A stretch of DNA of 64,000 bases, taken from positions 2,619,501 through 2,683,500 of the forward strand of contig NC_080058.1 of NCBI RefSeq assembly GCF_026212465.1. Reading direction: 5' to 3'. A program made the position numbers and the translations under genes. The notes beneath the pieces were generated by a model that was not told the DNA's origin, did no database searches, and saw only the letters and a list, made by a program, of their open reading frames with translations. Shown here in pieces: positions 1 through 12,157 of the stretch. How positions within the stretch are numbered: position 1 is the stretch's first letter; the number at the start of each line of letters is the position of its first letter. Source of the DNA: Amaranthus tricolor (Eukaryota; Streptophyta; Magnoliopsida; Caryophyllales; Amaranthaceae).

Positions 1-1496
1 ACCTTGTAGGAAGTCGATTCGTGACCGGGAATTGATTAAGACGCTTGCGAGTTGGTTATCTTGCTTAAGGTATGTACACGCAGCGTGGTTCGCATTAGTC
101 CGATGTATCATATAATAATGATATACAAAAGAAAAGCATGGATATATAGTATGGATAATGTTATCTTTCGAATCAATAATTTGTTTATACATTGTTTTGA
201 TAAGCAGAGGTAGTATGACCTCACTAACTTTAAAGTGGACGTAGTATGACGTCAATTGGTGGAAAAGAATTGCTCGCGGTATATGAGGGCATTATGAGCC
301 ACCGCGGGGGTATGCATACTTAACCATAGGCACCGAAGTAAGGCGAGTGTCTATGGTAGAGGCTTGCTTAGGGGTTAGCTCCCCCTAATGTATTGTCTCA
401 CTTATGGAGTTTGGAGTGTACCGGCAGTATGGCTGGATAGTACAGCAGTATGGCTGACTAACTTTTACATGAAAATAAATATTCTTAATAAGCATGATCG
501 AAGCTTACGGTTCTGTGAATTGTCAGCTAATTAATTAAAACTTTCTCTTGTGTTATTATTTATTTGGTATGCGACGTTTGCTGACGTGTACTTTTGGTCT
601 TAACGACCCTGCGATGATGTTGTTTCCTATCTGGGCAATGACTAGCAGTAAGTTAAGTTGCAGGTCTGGGGAGTGAGGATTGTCCCTTGAAGAAATAAAT
701 TATTAGGGTAGAGAAGTCTTAATAAGAACTTCAAAATTTAGTTTAAAGAACATTTGGTTTTTATGAGGCGACTTTCGTTCTCAAGTTGTAATAAGTAGAT
801 TTAACTTTTCGTTCTTATCCGCTGCTAAGAATTTCTTATTATCTAGTAGTTCTTAATAACGCTAATAGAACTCGATCCGCACGTTTTCCTTAACTTCAAA
901 ACCGATTTAAACTGTTTCTAACATCCCGGTTTGACTCGGATTATAGTTGTTCCGTTTTTAAGAGATCATCTTCTCTTTTCGTACGACCCGAGTTATTCCG
1001 AGATGTTACAATTTAGTAGCAGTAATGAACTTCTGCAAGTATTGAGAATGTAAGTTAATGGCTTAGTAAAGGTCAATAATGAGTAATGACCTTCTATATG
1101 ATTGAACTATCGCATCATAAGCTTGTTGAGAAAATTGTACTCGGCTTTATCGCTAACCGATTTAATCGGCTGTCATCCGTATTATGGATGACAGTATTTT
1201 GCAGGAAAATTTAGCTCAGGTTTCGATCCAGGCCGCAACTTTAATTATTTCTATCGAGGACTTAGCTGCATTGATTTTACTTGATGACTTTGATGACTAT
1301 ATTGTACTTATGTTTTTTTTTTTATCGTATTTAAGCAAACCTTATTTTATATTTTCTCAGTCGTAAGATTTTTTTTTTAACTTATGTTTTGAACAGTTTT
1401 AGTTTAAATGGTTTTTAGCAGTTCGGCGTTTTACACTTCCGCATTATTTATCTTAAGTATAATTATTAATGTTAATTATGTATCGAAAGTGCCGCT
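1..1496. other. Noncoding LTR-retrotransposon-like DNA
   Basis: No convincing gene. The style (short GC-richer runs, a run near position 73 reading GGTATGTACACGCAG, almost repeated near 11965 as GGTACGTACACGCAG) resembles the Gypsy-like noncoding DNA at 11941-12157 and 13591-14844. I infer it is the tail of an LTR or LTR-adjacent region whose other part lies left of the window. Small open frames here look like chance. Confidence 0.4.
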
Positions 1497-1768
1497 CCTG
1501 CTACAAGATATCACTTAGGTTCTTCGTATTCCAGTAGCCAAGTTTGTTATATAGTTTATTATTTAGTTTGTTGTACAAGAGACACGTCAAAGCCAGTTTG
1601 TTAGGGCCTTAGTTTGCTAGCTTTTATTTTCTCTCTCTGCACATATCAATTGTATATATACCCCTCTTTGTCTTTTGTGTGAATAATAATAAAAATACAG
1701 AATGCTTTCTTTCTTCTTCTTCTTCATAATGTGTTCTTCATTGATGTGCTAAGCTCACCATTTCATCA
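1497..1768 (+). repeat. 5' LTR of copia-1, truncated and internally deleted
   Basis: From about 1505 the sequence matches the LTR at 15001-15306 up to a shared end in TTTCATCA, directly before the primer-binding site. The first part of the LTR (including TGTTGAATATATCAAG) is missing, and about 30 bases present near 15046-15076 are absent at 1504/1505. The left boundary is approximate. Confidence 0.75.
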
Positions 1769-1783
1769 TGGTATCACAACAGG
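1769..1783 (+). other. Primer-binding site of copia-1
   Basis: TGGTATCACAACAGG directly follows the LTR end. It resembles the usual plant Copia site TGGTATCAGAGC, complementary to initiator tRNA-Met, with mismatches after the first eight bases. Confidence 0.75.
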
Positions 1784-1893
1784 TGTTTCTCTTTCCTTAA
1801 AAACAGGTTTCTACCATTTTTTTTTCCTTCTTTCTTTTCTAAATCTTTTTCTCTTGGTTATTCCCTGTAAAACGTAAGTTTTGCATTGAAGAA

Positions 1894-2725
1894 ATGGTGA
1901 GTTCTGAGGCTGATCCAACTCAAAATCCAGCAAGTATTTTCTACCTTTATCCTGCCAGTATAAAACTGGTATCAACTTCTTTTGATGGATCAGGATATGC
2001 AGATTGGAAGAGATCCATGATTATAGGCTTAACTGCAAAAAATAAGTTGAGCTTTATTGATGGTACTGCTGTAAAATTGTCCTCTGATTCCTCTGATTCA
2101 AAGTGTTGGGAGAGGTGCAATAACTTGGTAATAGGATGGATCATCGCCTCTCTTGATAGAGTTCTTGCTAAAAGTGTTATGTATTATAACAATGCATATG
2201 AGATTTGGAGTGATTTGGCAAATCCTCTTCAGCACAACTGTACAGCTTGCAAGAGGAACTTGCAAACCTCACACAGACATCAAACATGATAATAGTAGAA
2301 TATTTCAAACGCGTGAAATCATTTTGGGATGAGATAGATCATCTGGATCCTTTACCTATGTGCACCTGTAATGGCCGTTCTTGCACCCTCACTAAATGTA
2401 TATTGAAGAGTCAACAAGATCAAAGACTCATTCATTTCTTAATGAGCAGTTTCAACAGGTACGCACTAACATCCTTATGATGAATGAGTTACCTACTGTG
2501 CAGGCTGCATATAGGATATTGGTTCAGGAAGAAAGACACAAAGATATTTGCAAAGTCAACACAGCTAATACTGAGAATATGGCTTTTGTAACTGACAAAC
2601 GAAAACCTTATGAACATCACAAAATCAGTGAAGGCCAATACAACTACAAGAAGCCAAATGGAGGAATCAAGAGGAGCAACAACTACTTCTATGATCACTG
2701 TAAGATTCGAGGCTATTCCATTTAA
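1894..2725 (+). pseudogene. copia-1 gag (broken)
   Basis: The first segment (1894-2289, starting MVSSEADPTQNPASIFYLYP) is a Copia gag N terminus with the typical motifs YADWKRSM and WERCNNLVIGWI. The frame then changes: the next gag part (motif FWDEIDHLDPLPMCTC) is read in another frame from about 2247, and a third from about 2396 (LMMNELPTVQAAYRIL). No intact CCHC zinc knuckle is obvious near 2690. At least two frameshifts inactivate it. In the family, gag forms the virus-like particle that packages the element RNA. Confidence 0.8.
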
Positions 2726-2861
2726 CGATGCTTCAAGATACATTGATATCCTGATTCAAAAGGAAGAAAAATTGCTGCTAATGTTTCACATGAAGCTATT
2801 GATGTTGGTACAACTATTGAGGTACTGGACTTACTAATGAACAACTAAACAATCTAATGTT

Positions 2862-5800
2862 GTGCTCAATAAGAAAGAGGCAGCAGCTACTGACCACAAA
2901 GAAGATGTTAATGAAAATGATTCCGATATCCTCACCTCTATTAATCTTGCATGTACTTTATGCCTTGCCTCTAAATCTATGTTGCATACTTGGATAATTG
3001 ATAGTGGTGTCACATATCATATGTGCAACACTATCAATTTATTCACCAATGTTAGAGATGTGGATAGTAATGTTCCAGGACCTTTCCAAGAAAGAGTGCT
3101 TACCTCTTGGTAAAATTAAGTATGCACTATATTGCACAGAGCACAAAAACCACTTTGATGTTTCCAATAAAGTTGCTAAAGTACAAGACTACTGTACACC
3201 TAAAAGTAGCCTACTTAGTCATACTACTACTCATGCTATGATTAAAGAAATAAAGCTATTACACCTTATGCATGGACATATACCATTTCATAGGCTAAAA
3301 CTTATGTATCCTGCTCTCAAGATTTCTTGTGTTGAAGAATCCTTGATTTGTACTATATGTCCACTTGCACGCCAAAATAGGCTCTCATTTCCTCACAGTG
3401 AAATTAGAACAAAGCATCCTTTTGACTTGTTACATATAGACTTGTGGGGACCTTATGGAAAACTTATACACAATGGTTGTAATATGTTTCTTACAATAGT
3501 TGATGACTATACAAGATCTACATGGTTATATTTGTTGAAACATAGACATGAATGTGCTACTCTTATATGCAATTTTTTTTCATACATTGAAACTCAATTT
3601 CGCACCAATGTTAAACAAGTGCGTACCGATAATGCCAAAGAATTGTGTGAAGGTGCTTTATTGCAAATATATCATTCTAAAGGGATTTATCATCAACATA
3701 GTTGTACTCAGACCCCTCAACAAAATGGGGTCGTTGAACGCAAGCACAAGCACCTACTTGAAACAGCTCGTAGTCTCTTATTTCAATCCAATCTCCCTAT
3801 TTCTTTTTGGGGAGAAGCAGCTCAATGTGCCACATATCTTATTAATCGTATGCCTTTAAGTTCCTTGGGAAATATTTCTCCATATAAACGGTTGTACAAT
3901 ATAGCCCCTACCAATGATCACCTCAAAGCTTTTGGGTGTTTATGTTTTATGTCCACTCTTCAACAAGGACGCAAAAAGTTTGACGCTCGCGCTGACCCAT
4001 GTGTTTTTATCGAATACTCCTTTGCTCAAACAGCATACAAGGCCTACAATATGAAAATAAAAAAAATTTATGTGTCCAAGGATGTTATTTTTCATGAGCA
4101 CATATTCCCTTATCATCTCCATCCTACCCATAATCCTATTCCACTACCTTTTTACCTACCTATTCCTACATTTTTACCTACTGACATTGACTACTCTCAT
4201 GACCCGTCCACATCTTCTTTTCCAATTTCTCCTACTTCTCCTCCTTCTTCATCTACTCCTAATTCTTTCCCTCCTACATCCTCACCTCCTCAAGCTCTTG
4301 TCCCAATTGTTACTCCATTACGCTGCACCTCTAGGCCTCATAATCCACCATCTTACCTACAACAATATGTTTGTAATAATGTAACTTCCTCTACTACATC
4401 TACTCCTTCATTCATTAAACATAGAACCTACAAAACAACCATCAAAGATCCCTTGTGGATTCATGCCATAGAAAAGGAATTAGATGCTGTCAAGGCCAAC
4501 AATACATGGGACCTTGTCCCTTTACCTGCAGGCAAACGTCCTATTGGATGTAAATGGGTCTACAAGGTTAAGCTTAAGGCTGATGGATCTTTGGAGCGAT
4601 ATAAAGCTCCCCTTGTTGCTAAGGGATACACCCAAGAATATGGTGTTGATTATCAAGAGACTTTTTCTCCCGTTGTTCGCATGACTACTATCCGCACTAT
4701 CATCGCTCTTGCCTCTCATCGTCATTGGCCTTTGTATCAACTTGATGTGAACAATGCATTTCTCCACGAAGATCTCCATGAGGAAGTATGTATGACACCT
4801 CCTGAGGGCTTAACTGTTGATCCTCACTTAGTTTGTAAACTCAAAAAGTCCCTCTATGGACTAAAACAAGCGTCTCGCCAGTGGTTCGCTAAACGTCATC
4901 TTGAGTTAACTCACCAAGGTTTTACTCAGTCCAAGAATGATTATACTCCCTTCATCAAACGCACCCCCACTTCTATTACTAGTGTTGCTGTCTATGTTGA
5001 CGATATAATTCTCACCGGCGATGATATTGGTTGTATTTAGAAATTAAAAGCTCATTTGCATAAGGTTTTCAGCATTAAGGATCTTTGAAAGCTTCATTAT
5101 TTCCTTGGTCTTGAGGTGACCTATGTTCCAGAAGGAACTATACTCTCACAAAGAAAGCTTGCTTCTGACTTGATCAAAGAGTCTGGTTTCACACCCAATC
5201 ACTAAGTCGCCACTCCCCTTCCTGTTCATCTTAAGCTACAAGCAAACAATTCCCCATTTTATCAACAACCTACGCATTACCGCAGTCTCGTTAGGAAGTT
5301 ATCAACAACTTCCTTACTCATACTCGCCCGACATTTCCTATGTTGTACAATCTCTAAGTCAATACATGCAACATCCTACAGAGTATCACTATTCAGCTTT
5401 ATTGCACACAGTTAACTACGTAGCTCATACTCTTCATCAAGACATCTTATTACAAGGTTCCCCCAGTCTTCTACTTCATGCTTATTCCGACTTTAATTGG
5501 GGCACTTGTGTTGATATGCGACGTTTCGTTACTGGCTATGTGTTGTTCTTTGGTGATTCTCCCATCAGTTAGAGATCTAAAAAACAACCCACTGTGTCCA
5601 GGTCCTCATCTGAAGCTAAGTATCGAGCCTTAGCCTCTGTTGCCTTAGAAATAACTTGGATGGTTTGTCTTCTTGACGAGTTGGGTGTGTCTCATCTTCA
5701 ACCTGTGACATTATTTTGTGATAATAAATCTACCTTGCAAATAGCTCATAATCCTGTCTTACATGAGTGTACAAAGCACATTGCTATTGATTGCCACTTC

Positions 5801-5953
5801 ACTCGCGAGAAAGTTCTTGAAGGGCTCATTGAACTTGCTTACATTCCTACTCAACAACAACTTGCAGACGTGTTTACTAAAACTCTTCCCTGTTCAGTTA
5901 GCCAGCCTTTACTATTTGGTCAACACCACCCCAAGTTTGAGGGGGGATGTTGA
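2862..5953 (+). pseudogene. copia-1 pol (protease, integrase, reverse transcriptase, RNase H), broken
   Basis: Protease: WIIDSGVTYHMC near 2990, with GVT where GAT is usual. From 2998 the frame changes and stays open to a stop at 5038. It holds the GAG-pre-integrase zinc region (MHGHIPFHRLK then CTICPLARQNRLSFP), the integrase core (LLHIDLWGPY, RTDNAKEL, TPQQNGVVERKHKH) and reverse transcriptase (WVYKVKLKADGSLERYK, QLDVNNAFLH, YGLKQASRQWF, YVDDIILTG). The TAG at 5038 lies just after the YVDD box; further stops follow near 5086 and 5203. RNase H is split: 5366-5572, then 5594-5953 (CDNKSTLQIAHNPVLHECTK, ADVFTK). Dead polyprotein gene. Confidence 0.9.
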
Positions 5954-5963
5954 ATATATCAAG
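5936..5963 (+). other. Polypurine tract and 16-base stub of copia-1 3' LTR
   Basis: GAGGGGGGA ends at 5947 and serves as the polypurine tract; TGTTGAATATATCAAG (5948-5963) is identical to the start of the LTR at 15001. The LTR is then replaced by unrelated sequence. Confidence 0.8.
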
Positions 5964-7294
5964 TGTAACACCCCGTCATTTTTATGACGTTGTTAATTAT
6001 TATTATTATAATCACTTTTGGAGATTTTATAAATATATTAAGTTATTTTGAATTAGTCTTAATAAATTTCATTCACGTACGAATTTAAACATTGACATAC
6101 TTATATTAAAAATAAATTTGCGATTACTAAAAATAAAGATGTTCGAATCGAAATTATTTTATTTATTAGAACTTGTGAGCACACATAAGTGAGCCTTCTT
6201 AGTTGGGCATTTCAAGAAAGTGAATTTAGAAAAAAATAAATAAATAAATAAAGGGGAATAATAATAATAATAATAATAATAATAGTGATAAAAGGGCTAA
6301 AAACCCTTTTTGCTCTACTAGCCATCATCCCTAACCTCCCCACCCTTCTTCTCTCCTTCTCCCTTACTTCTCACGGTTGCAGCAGCCCAGTCACACCACA
6401 GGCCACGCAAGCCTCCCCACGAACACTTTCATCAACCGGCAGTCAGCCACATAGCAGCAGCGCCGCCTCCCCCACCAGTAGCTAGGCTGCGTTGTGCAGT
6501 CAGTGCACAACAGTTTGGTTGCGTTGTGCAGCCCGCGGACAGCAGCTAGGCTGTGTTGGGCCCTTCAACCACCACGACAGCCTCGGTTCACCACCACCAA
6601 AACCTTCACTTACCCTCTTCACCATTTTTTCTAGTTTTAACATTGTGAGCTATCTCCTCTTTTCTAATTTATTTTCTAGCTTTTAATAGGAGTTTATGTT
6701 GGTTGTGTTAATTTCATTGAATCTTTTTGTGGGTAAGAATTTGATTAATGAATTAAACATGTTTATGACTTAGGGTTTGAAGTGTGATTTGAAATTATGG
6801 GTGATGTGATGGTTTTGTATTAGTTTCTTTGAATCTTAGTATGGGTACTAATTAAATATGTTATCTTTGAACACGAAATGATTAGGGTTTGGATTTAGAA
6901 ATGAAATCACTAATGATGTGTGTTTTATGCTGTATTTTTGGTGGTGTGATGATTGATTAAATAACCTTAAAAGTTGTTTTGAAACATAGTCGATTGATTG
7001 TTGTTGTGATAATTAGTAATGGTGATGATTGTTGCTGATTATGAAAGTGATTTTGGTTGTGAAATTGGGAATAATAGTTGCTAATTGTTGTGGTTTGATT
7101 GTTGCGAATTACAAGTACCCTTATTAGGTTGTTATGGAAGTCATAGTGCATAATGTTAGTAAGCCAAGAGCATAATGTCAACTAATCGTCGATGGTTGCT
7201 AAAGTTACTTGTCGTGTTTTGATTATAATTCTTTCTAGCTTTGGAGAAGTAACAAATGATATCGCGATTTGATAACTCTAAAATTTGCCTTATT
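5964..7294 (+). mobile_element. LTR-like sequence beginning TGTAACACCCCG
   Basis: TGTAACACCCCG is a common start of plant Gypsy LTRs, and its reverse complement ends the LTR-like block at 57985. Inside are an (AAT)n run (about 6255-6283) and a CT/GC-rich stretch around 6300-6600, followed by T-rich noncoding DNA. No coding domain is recognisable. The right boundary is set only by where the next element appears to start, so it is uncertain. Short frames at 6285-6686 look like low-complexity LTR sequence. Confidence 0.5.
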
Positions 7295-8662
7295 GTTGTT
7301 TGGTAGGTTCTTTCTCAGTCGCCTAAACTCTAACCAAAAATAAATTCACTTACTTTCCAAATACAACTCAATGTAGTAGGGTAGTAAGGTTCGCATCCAC
7401 AGAGAGATGGGGTTTGAGAAGGTTTAGTATGATATGTGCTTTAGCAGATGAAATTGAAAACAATCATTACACAAAGAAAAGAGGGGTTTTGATTTGTTTT
7501 TCTGAAATAAAATAACTTGAATAAGCAATGAACTAAGTGAAATCTATAACAATGGTGTTTTCAAAAAATCAATGGAAAGGATATCTTGAGTTAAGTTGAT
7601 TGTATACTTCTTGTTTCTCATTGATCATTGAATACTTTACTTAAGAAATTCACTTTTGACTACCTATTGTGAAGATGATTATACTTCTATTCTCCTTCAG
7701 TGTAGCTAAACATCAAAATCAGTTTGAATGTAAAGCTCTTACTATTAGTTAATTCACTCCAATCAGGGAATAAATTCAATCCAATAATAGCTTTAAGAAA
7801 AGAGAATCAATAGGTTTGCTAAAACTATTCAAGCAAATAGTTTTCAATCAAAATGAAAAATTCATTTAGATTCTAATCATTCATAATCTGCATTCACAAT
7901 TAGAACTAGTTGCTAACATTAATCCAAGTACAAAACTAACTGATTTTGCAAATAGATTTAGCATAAATGAATATTGCAATAACAAGAACAATAGTTGATT
8001 TCCAATTCAAACAACATTCATAAGATTATAATAAGAACTCTTCAATAATCAAAAGTATATTAAGTAGAGGAATTCTAACAATGAGTAATTAGAAGTTTCC
8101 AATCAACCTTCCTCAAGAAATGAGAATCTAAGCTTGAATCTCCATAACCATGGAAAATCAGAAATGAAGAAGAAGAAGTATTTTAACGAAAAATTACAAG
8201 ATGATCTCATTCCTAAGCTTTCTTGCCTATTTATAGAGATTTGATGAAGCTTCTTGCCATTGGATTTGCTCATCATTCCTCTTTGCAAGTTGCCTCTCAA
8301 ACCCCTCTAAAAATCCAATTGAAAATGAAAGCCGAAATGGGAAAAGTGAAATAGCCGCCTAGCCTACAGACTGAACTCCGCACCCCGCGTAAAACTCCGT
8401 GTGCCGCGCATGCGCGAGCCGCATAAAACTCCGCGGGCCGCGCATCTCAGTCTGATCCGATTCTTTGGTTGCTTCTTCTTCTTTGCTTGAAATGATATAT
8501 TCACATAATGACCTTCTAATAAGACTAGGATTATCAGCTTAGAGAATTATCAATAAAACTATTCTATAAAGTAATTTCTCTAATTGTTATATAGTTAAAT
8601 CTAAATTCTACTTAATAAAACCGAAATTGAACTGGAAAAATACACAAAACAAAGTATTATCA
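7295..8662 (-). mobile_element. Gypsy (Athila/Tat-like) LTR, minus strand
   Basis: Read on the minus strand the LTR starts TGATAATACTTTG at 8662, directly after a polypurine-like run (AAGTGTGGGAGAATT, 8663-8677), so it is the 3' LTR of the element whose internal part lies to the right. Near 7395-7410 the plus strand reads AGGTTCGCATCCACAGAGAG, a phrase typical of the ends of Athila/Tat LTRs. A GC-rich repeated motif (CCGCGTAAAACTCCG type) lies at 8380-8445. The lower boundary (about 7295) is a guess; no target duplication was found. Confidence 0.55.
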
Positions 8663-9382
8663 AATTCTCCCACACTTGAACCTTACTCGCCCTCGAGTAA
8701 GTCCCAAAATGATAAATCAACCAATCCCAAAAGTAATCCCAAAAGAATTTATCAACAAAATGAATTTTAAGCTTCAAAAAGAAATAGCATTCTCATGAAA
8801 AACTTACAAAGAATCCTTGAAATACTTGTGCCTTGCTGTTGTTTCCTTCTTGCATGAGTAGAGAGTTTCAATGCATGCTTGAACTGGAGATGTTGGTGTT
8901 CTTTCTTCCTCTCTTTTCTTCTATCTCTCAATTCATTTTGCCTAGACAACCTTTCGGGTTTTCACCTAGCCACTCTTTTTACCTCATTTTCTCTCTATTC
9001 TTTTGTCTCACTACTCACTTACATATCCTCTTATTTTTGCCTAAGTACCTTCATGGGTTTTCACTTAGCGAGGCCCCCCTAACTTTTGCCCAGGTGCCCA
9101 CCCTTGTGGGTTTTCACCTAACGGGGATTTTATTCTATTCTTTCTTCTTTATTTTTATTTTTTTATTTATAACAATGATTGAATAACAATGATTGAAAAG
9201 AAAAAATACTAGAAAACTTGAATATGTACACATCCTCCCCCACAGTAATTTGGAGCATTGTCCTCAATGATTCCTGCTATGTGCCCTCCCTAAGGCACGT
9301 TGCTCCCTTCACCTTTCACGATTCGCTTGGATGGAGGGTGTTGGGTCTGTGTATGATGGATGTTGAGACACAAAGAAGTTAT
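8663..9382 (-). mobile_element. Athila-like internal noncoding region before the 3' LTR
   Basis: Between the ORF-1-like gene and the LTR. The minus strand reads CATTGAGGACAATGCTCC followed by a G-rich run near 9230-9270, a layout I associate with the 3' untranslated region of Athila/Tat elements. The T-rich stretch 8960-9180 has short open frames without recognisable domains. No pol genes remain, so the copy is internally deleted. Confidence 0.5.
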
Positions 9383-11934
9383 TCATGGCGGAAACCATGT
9401 TGGACATCGAATACATTGTGTCCTCCAAATAATCACCTTGGTGTTGTAGCTCATTAAGTTGAGCCCAAATGCAAGTTGTGCATTCTCCATGGAAGCCATC
9501 CTAGATTCCATACTTGCATAGAAATCTTGGGGCTGCTGTAGAATTGGAGGGTCGGGTGCTATAATTCTCCCATATTCCTCTTCAACACCGGCTCTATAGT
9601 GCTCATCCGGTGGTAGGTAAAGTTGGGCAGGGGTTGTATGCTCTGTAATCATTGTGCGTTCTTGAGGGAGAACCATGTATTTGATATTATTTGCCCCATA
9701 AAGCCAAACATATGAATCCCCTACAGGTGGACTCCACAACATGAATGCCCTCTTTAATGCATCGAGGTTATAAAGTGTTGGACCTCTTGAGTTTTGATGA
9801 TGACTACACTTTATTTAAACAAATATGTTTTTAGAGATTGTGTGCAGGTCAATATCCGGTCTTGACTATGATCGTCGATAGTACCTATGACTTGGTCTAT
9901 GGAAATGTACGTGTCAAAAGGATCCAAAAGATGTTAGAAGAGCATATCGCTTAGGATGTCAAATGTAGACATGAGGTCTACTGTTCCCAAGTTTGATGTT
10001 CTAACAAAACTGAAAATTGGAGACAACGCACTGTTCCTGGATTGAAGTCAGCTTAATACGTCAACTGAAATTCTGTTTATAATTATATTTTCTATTTTTA
10101 GTTGATGTATTAATTAAAGTTAATTTGTTGCATTAATAAATTATTAAAGTTAATTGAAAGTATTTTCCAAAAAATATCTAACGTTTTTATAAGCCTTTGT
10201 TTTAGGGTCTATATTTAGTGAATAATTGAATTGGCCAAAAATAGGAACAACAGCTGATGTTAAGGAAGCCTTAGCTATTATTAGAATAACCATCCCTAAT
10301 ATTAGTAAATAGGTAACCATCCCTAATATTAGTAATTAGGCAACCGTCCCTATTATTAGCAAAGTATAACCGTGTCTATTATTAGTTTAAGTACCCGTGG
10401 TTATTATTGGAAAAAGAGAACTGCAACTAATTTTAGTGTATGGAAACTGCTGCTATTATTTGTAAAAAGGGAACAGTAGCTGATTCGCCTATTGTCAGTA
10501 TATGGGAACAACGGTTATTATTAGGATAACCGTGCACTTGAATTTGTCAAGATAAATACCTATTTTGAGATATTAACCGTAAGATATCCTTGGATCTTAA
10601 GATCCACATTATTCTCCTTATTATTTAGGATAAGGGAATAGTGGTTGGTTTCTTCCTTTTTATTAAGGAATTTAACTCTATAAATAGTGATCTATTCGGC
10701 TGTTCCTCAATACATCCAACGTATGAGCTTTATTAATTCATGCGATATTTTTGGAATATTTACAAGAAATATTTTGTTTTAAAAAACCCAATTAATTTTA
10801 TAATATTTTCTTGTGCAACTCATTGATTTTATTTTAGAGAATTTTATCCTTTTTGTAAGGGTTTTTGAGTGATATTTGTAATTAAACTTGGGTGAGTCTA
10901 AGGGGTATTAGTTAGCTTCGAGTGAAGCTAGTGAGTAGATTAGCTTTTAGTGAAGCTAAGTTAGTTGCTTTGAGTGAAGCAATAGGAAAGAGAGTTTGGC
11001 CTAGTTGATGCGCTTCGAATGAAGTAAGGTGTTTAATGTAATTGTAACGAGTTGCCTTAAACATAATGAAGAGTTTAGAAATCCCGTGGGGTCGTGGTTT
11101 TTCCTTCTAATTAGGCCTAGAAGGTTTCCACGAAAAATCGTGTTGTCTCTTTCATTATTTCACTCTAAGTTTAAGCTTTATTTATTTTATTAAATTCCGC
11201 AAAAACAGGGCAAAAACGCTTAAACTTGTAACAACAACAATTCACCCCCCTTTTTGTTGCTGTTCCCATCTCTAATTCAGTCTACATAAAGGTAGGAAGG
11301 GAAATGATCATAGTCATTTGGGGTTCCTAAGGGTTTTAAAATTCTATTTCCATCTTCATCTATAGGGACCTTAATGCCTAGATGTGATGCTAACACGGTG
11401 ACCATCCCTCTCATACTGATTTTTCCTTTGTCCTTCTTGCCCAACTCAATGCAATTTGAAACCCAAATATTTGCCCAATCTGGACATCCTACCCCTTGGG
11501 GTGTCATTGCCCACAAACATTTTAAGTCAAACTTAGGTATGTTTGTGGGTTCCCCATGACAAAAGATTGTTGCACTAAGCAACCGGTTGATGAATCTTAG
11601 TGCTGGATGAGGTATATGGTTGTTTTTGCATTTTTAAGTTCCATCTTTGACCATGAGTAATGTGACCCCAAAATATGCCCTTATTGTATCCTTCACAAGT
11701 ATTAAAGCTAGGGTCATACTCATAATTCCACCCAAAAGCTTCTTTCACTTCCTCAAAATACATGGTATATTCTTCATCATTTAAGTGAAAAGTGATGAAA
11801 GGACCTTCCTCATCTTCTCCCTTTTCCAAAGTTGAGAGAAATTCTAGAGTGTACCTTAGGTAGGTTGGGGCACCCACTTGAAGGAAATTGGTTAAACCCA
11901 CTTTCCCAAGCAATTGTTCAATGGGCTCCATCAA
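9383..11934 (-). pseudogene. Athila ORF-1-like protein, interrupted by a solo LTR
   Basis: Three minus-strand pieces belong together. 11575-11934 starts MMEPIEQLLGKVGLTNFL and has the pattern TLEFLSTL...FITFHLND...FEEVKEAFGW typical of the Arabidopsis retrotransposon ORF-1 (Athila) family. 11292-11582 continues with FCHGEPTNIPKFDLKCLWAM and MRGMVTVLASHLGI; the overlap with the first piece shows a frameshift near 11578. After the 1.5-kb insertion at 9776-11286 the frame resumes (LYNLDALKRAF, then LWSPPVGDSYVWLYGANNIK) and runs to a stop at 9383. The family's function is not established. The gene is dead through the frameshift and the insertion. Confidence 0.65.
9776..11286 (+). mobile_element. 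Solo LTR, 1511 bp, with 5-bp target duplication TAAAG
   Basis: The block begins TGTTGGAC and ends GTCTACA (TG...CA termini) and is flanked on both sides by TAAAG (9771-9775 and 11287-11291). Removing it and one TAAAG rejoins the Athila ORF-1-like reading frame. It has no coding domain. Near its right end is CAACAATTCACCCCCC, a phrase common close to LTR ends of some plant Copia elements. Orientation is inferred from that. Confidence 0.8.
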
Positions 11935-11940
11935 ACCTAA

Positions 11941-12157
11941 CTTTTGGTCGTGCAGTGACGCTTACAGGTACGTACACGCAGTAACTAACCCTTATATGCA
12001 ATTTTCCTTTAAGAGATCATTGTTTATTGTTTATTGTGATAATATGCATTGTATCGAAACTATGAGGTTCTAGTGAATACACTTTATACGAAAAGCTATC
12101 GACTATGAAATCCTTGCGCTTAGAATAGTTATAGAGAATGAGAGTGTTAGTAGGAAG
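11941..12157. mobile_element. Gypsy-like noncoding fragment, left part
   Basis: Follows the Athila fragment abruptly near 11940. It contains GGTACGTACACGCAG (close to the phrase at position 73) and is cut at 12157 by the solo LTR; the sequence resumes at 13596. Confidence 0.4.

Larger units (their letters stand above)
1497..5963 (+). mobile_element. Copia-type LTR retrotransposon (copia-1), degenerate
   Basis: Ty1/copia order is visible on the plus strand: partial 5' LTR, primer-binding site, gag, protease, GAG-pre-integrase, integrase, reverse transcriptase, RNase H, polypurine tract, then the first 16 bases of a 3' LTR. The coding part is broken by frameshifts and in-frame stops, so the copy cannot encode a complete polyprotein. 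The 3' LTR stops at 5963, where a different sequence starting TGTAACACCCCG begins. An LTR of the same family occurs at 15001-15306. Confidence 0.9.

Noticed and set aside
6285..6686. Ser/Pro-rich frames that might be a small secreted protein
   Set aside because: Located in an LTR-like block with no conserved pattern; frames shift and overlap without a gene structure.
8833..9186. Hydrophobic 117-residue frame resembling membrane segments
   Set aside because: T-rich noncoding part of an Athila-like element; the hydrophobicity comes from the base composition.
11374..11559. Plus-strand frames opposite the Athila ORF-1-like gene
   Set aside because: Shadows of the minus-strand coding sequence.
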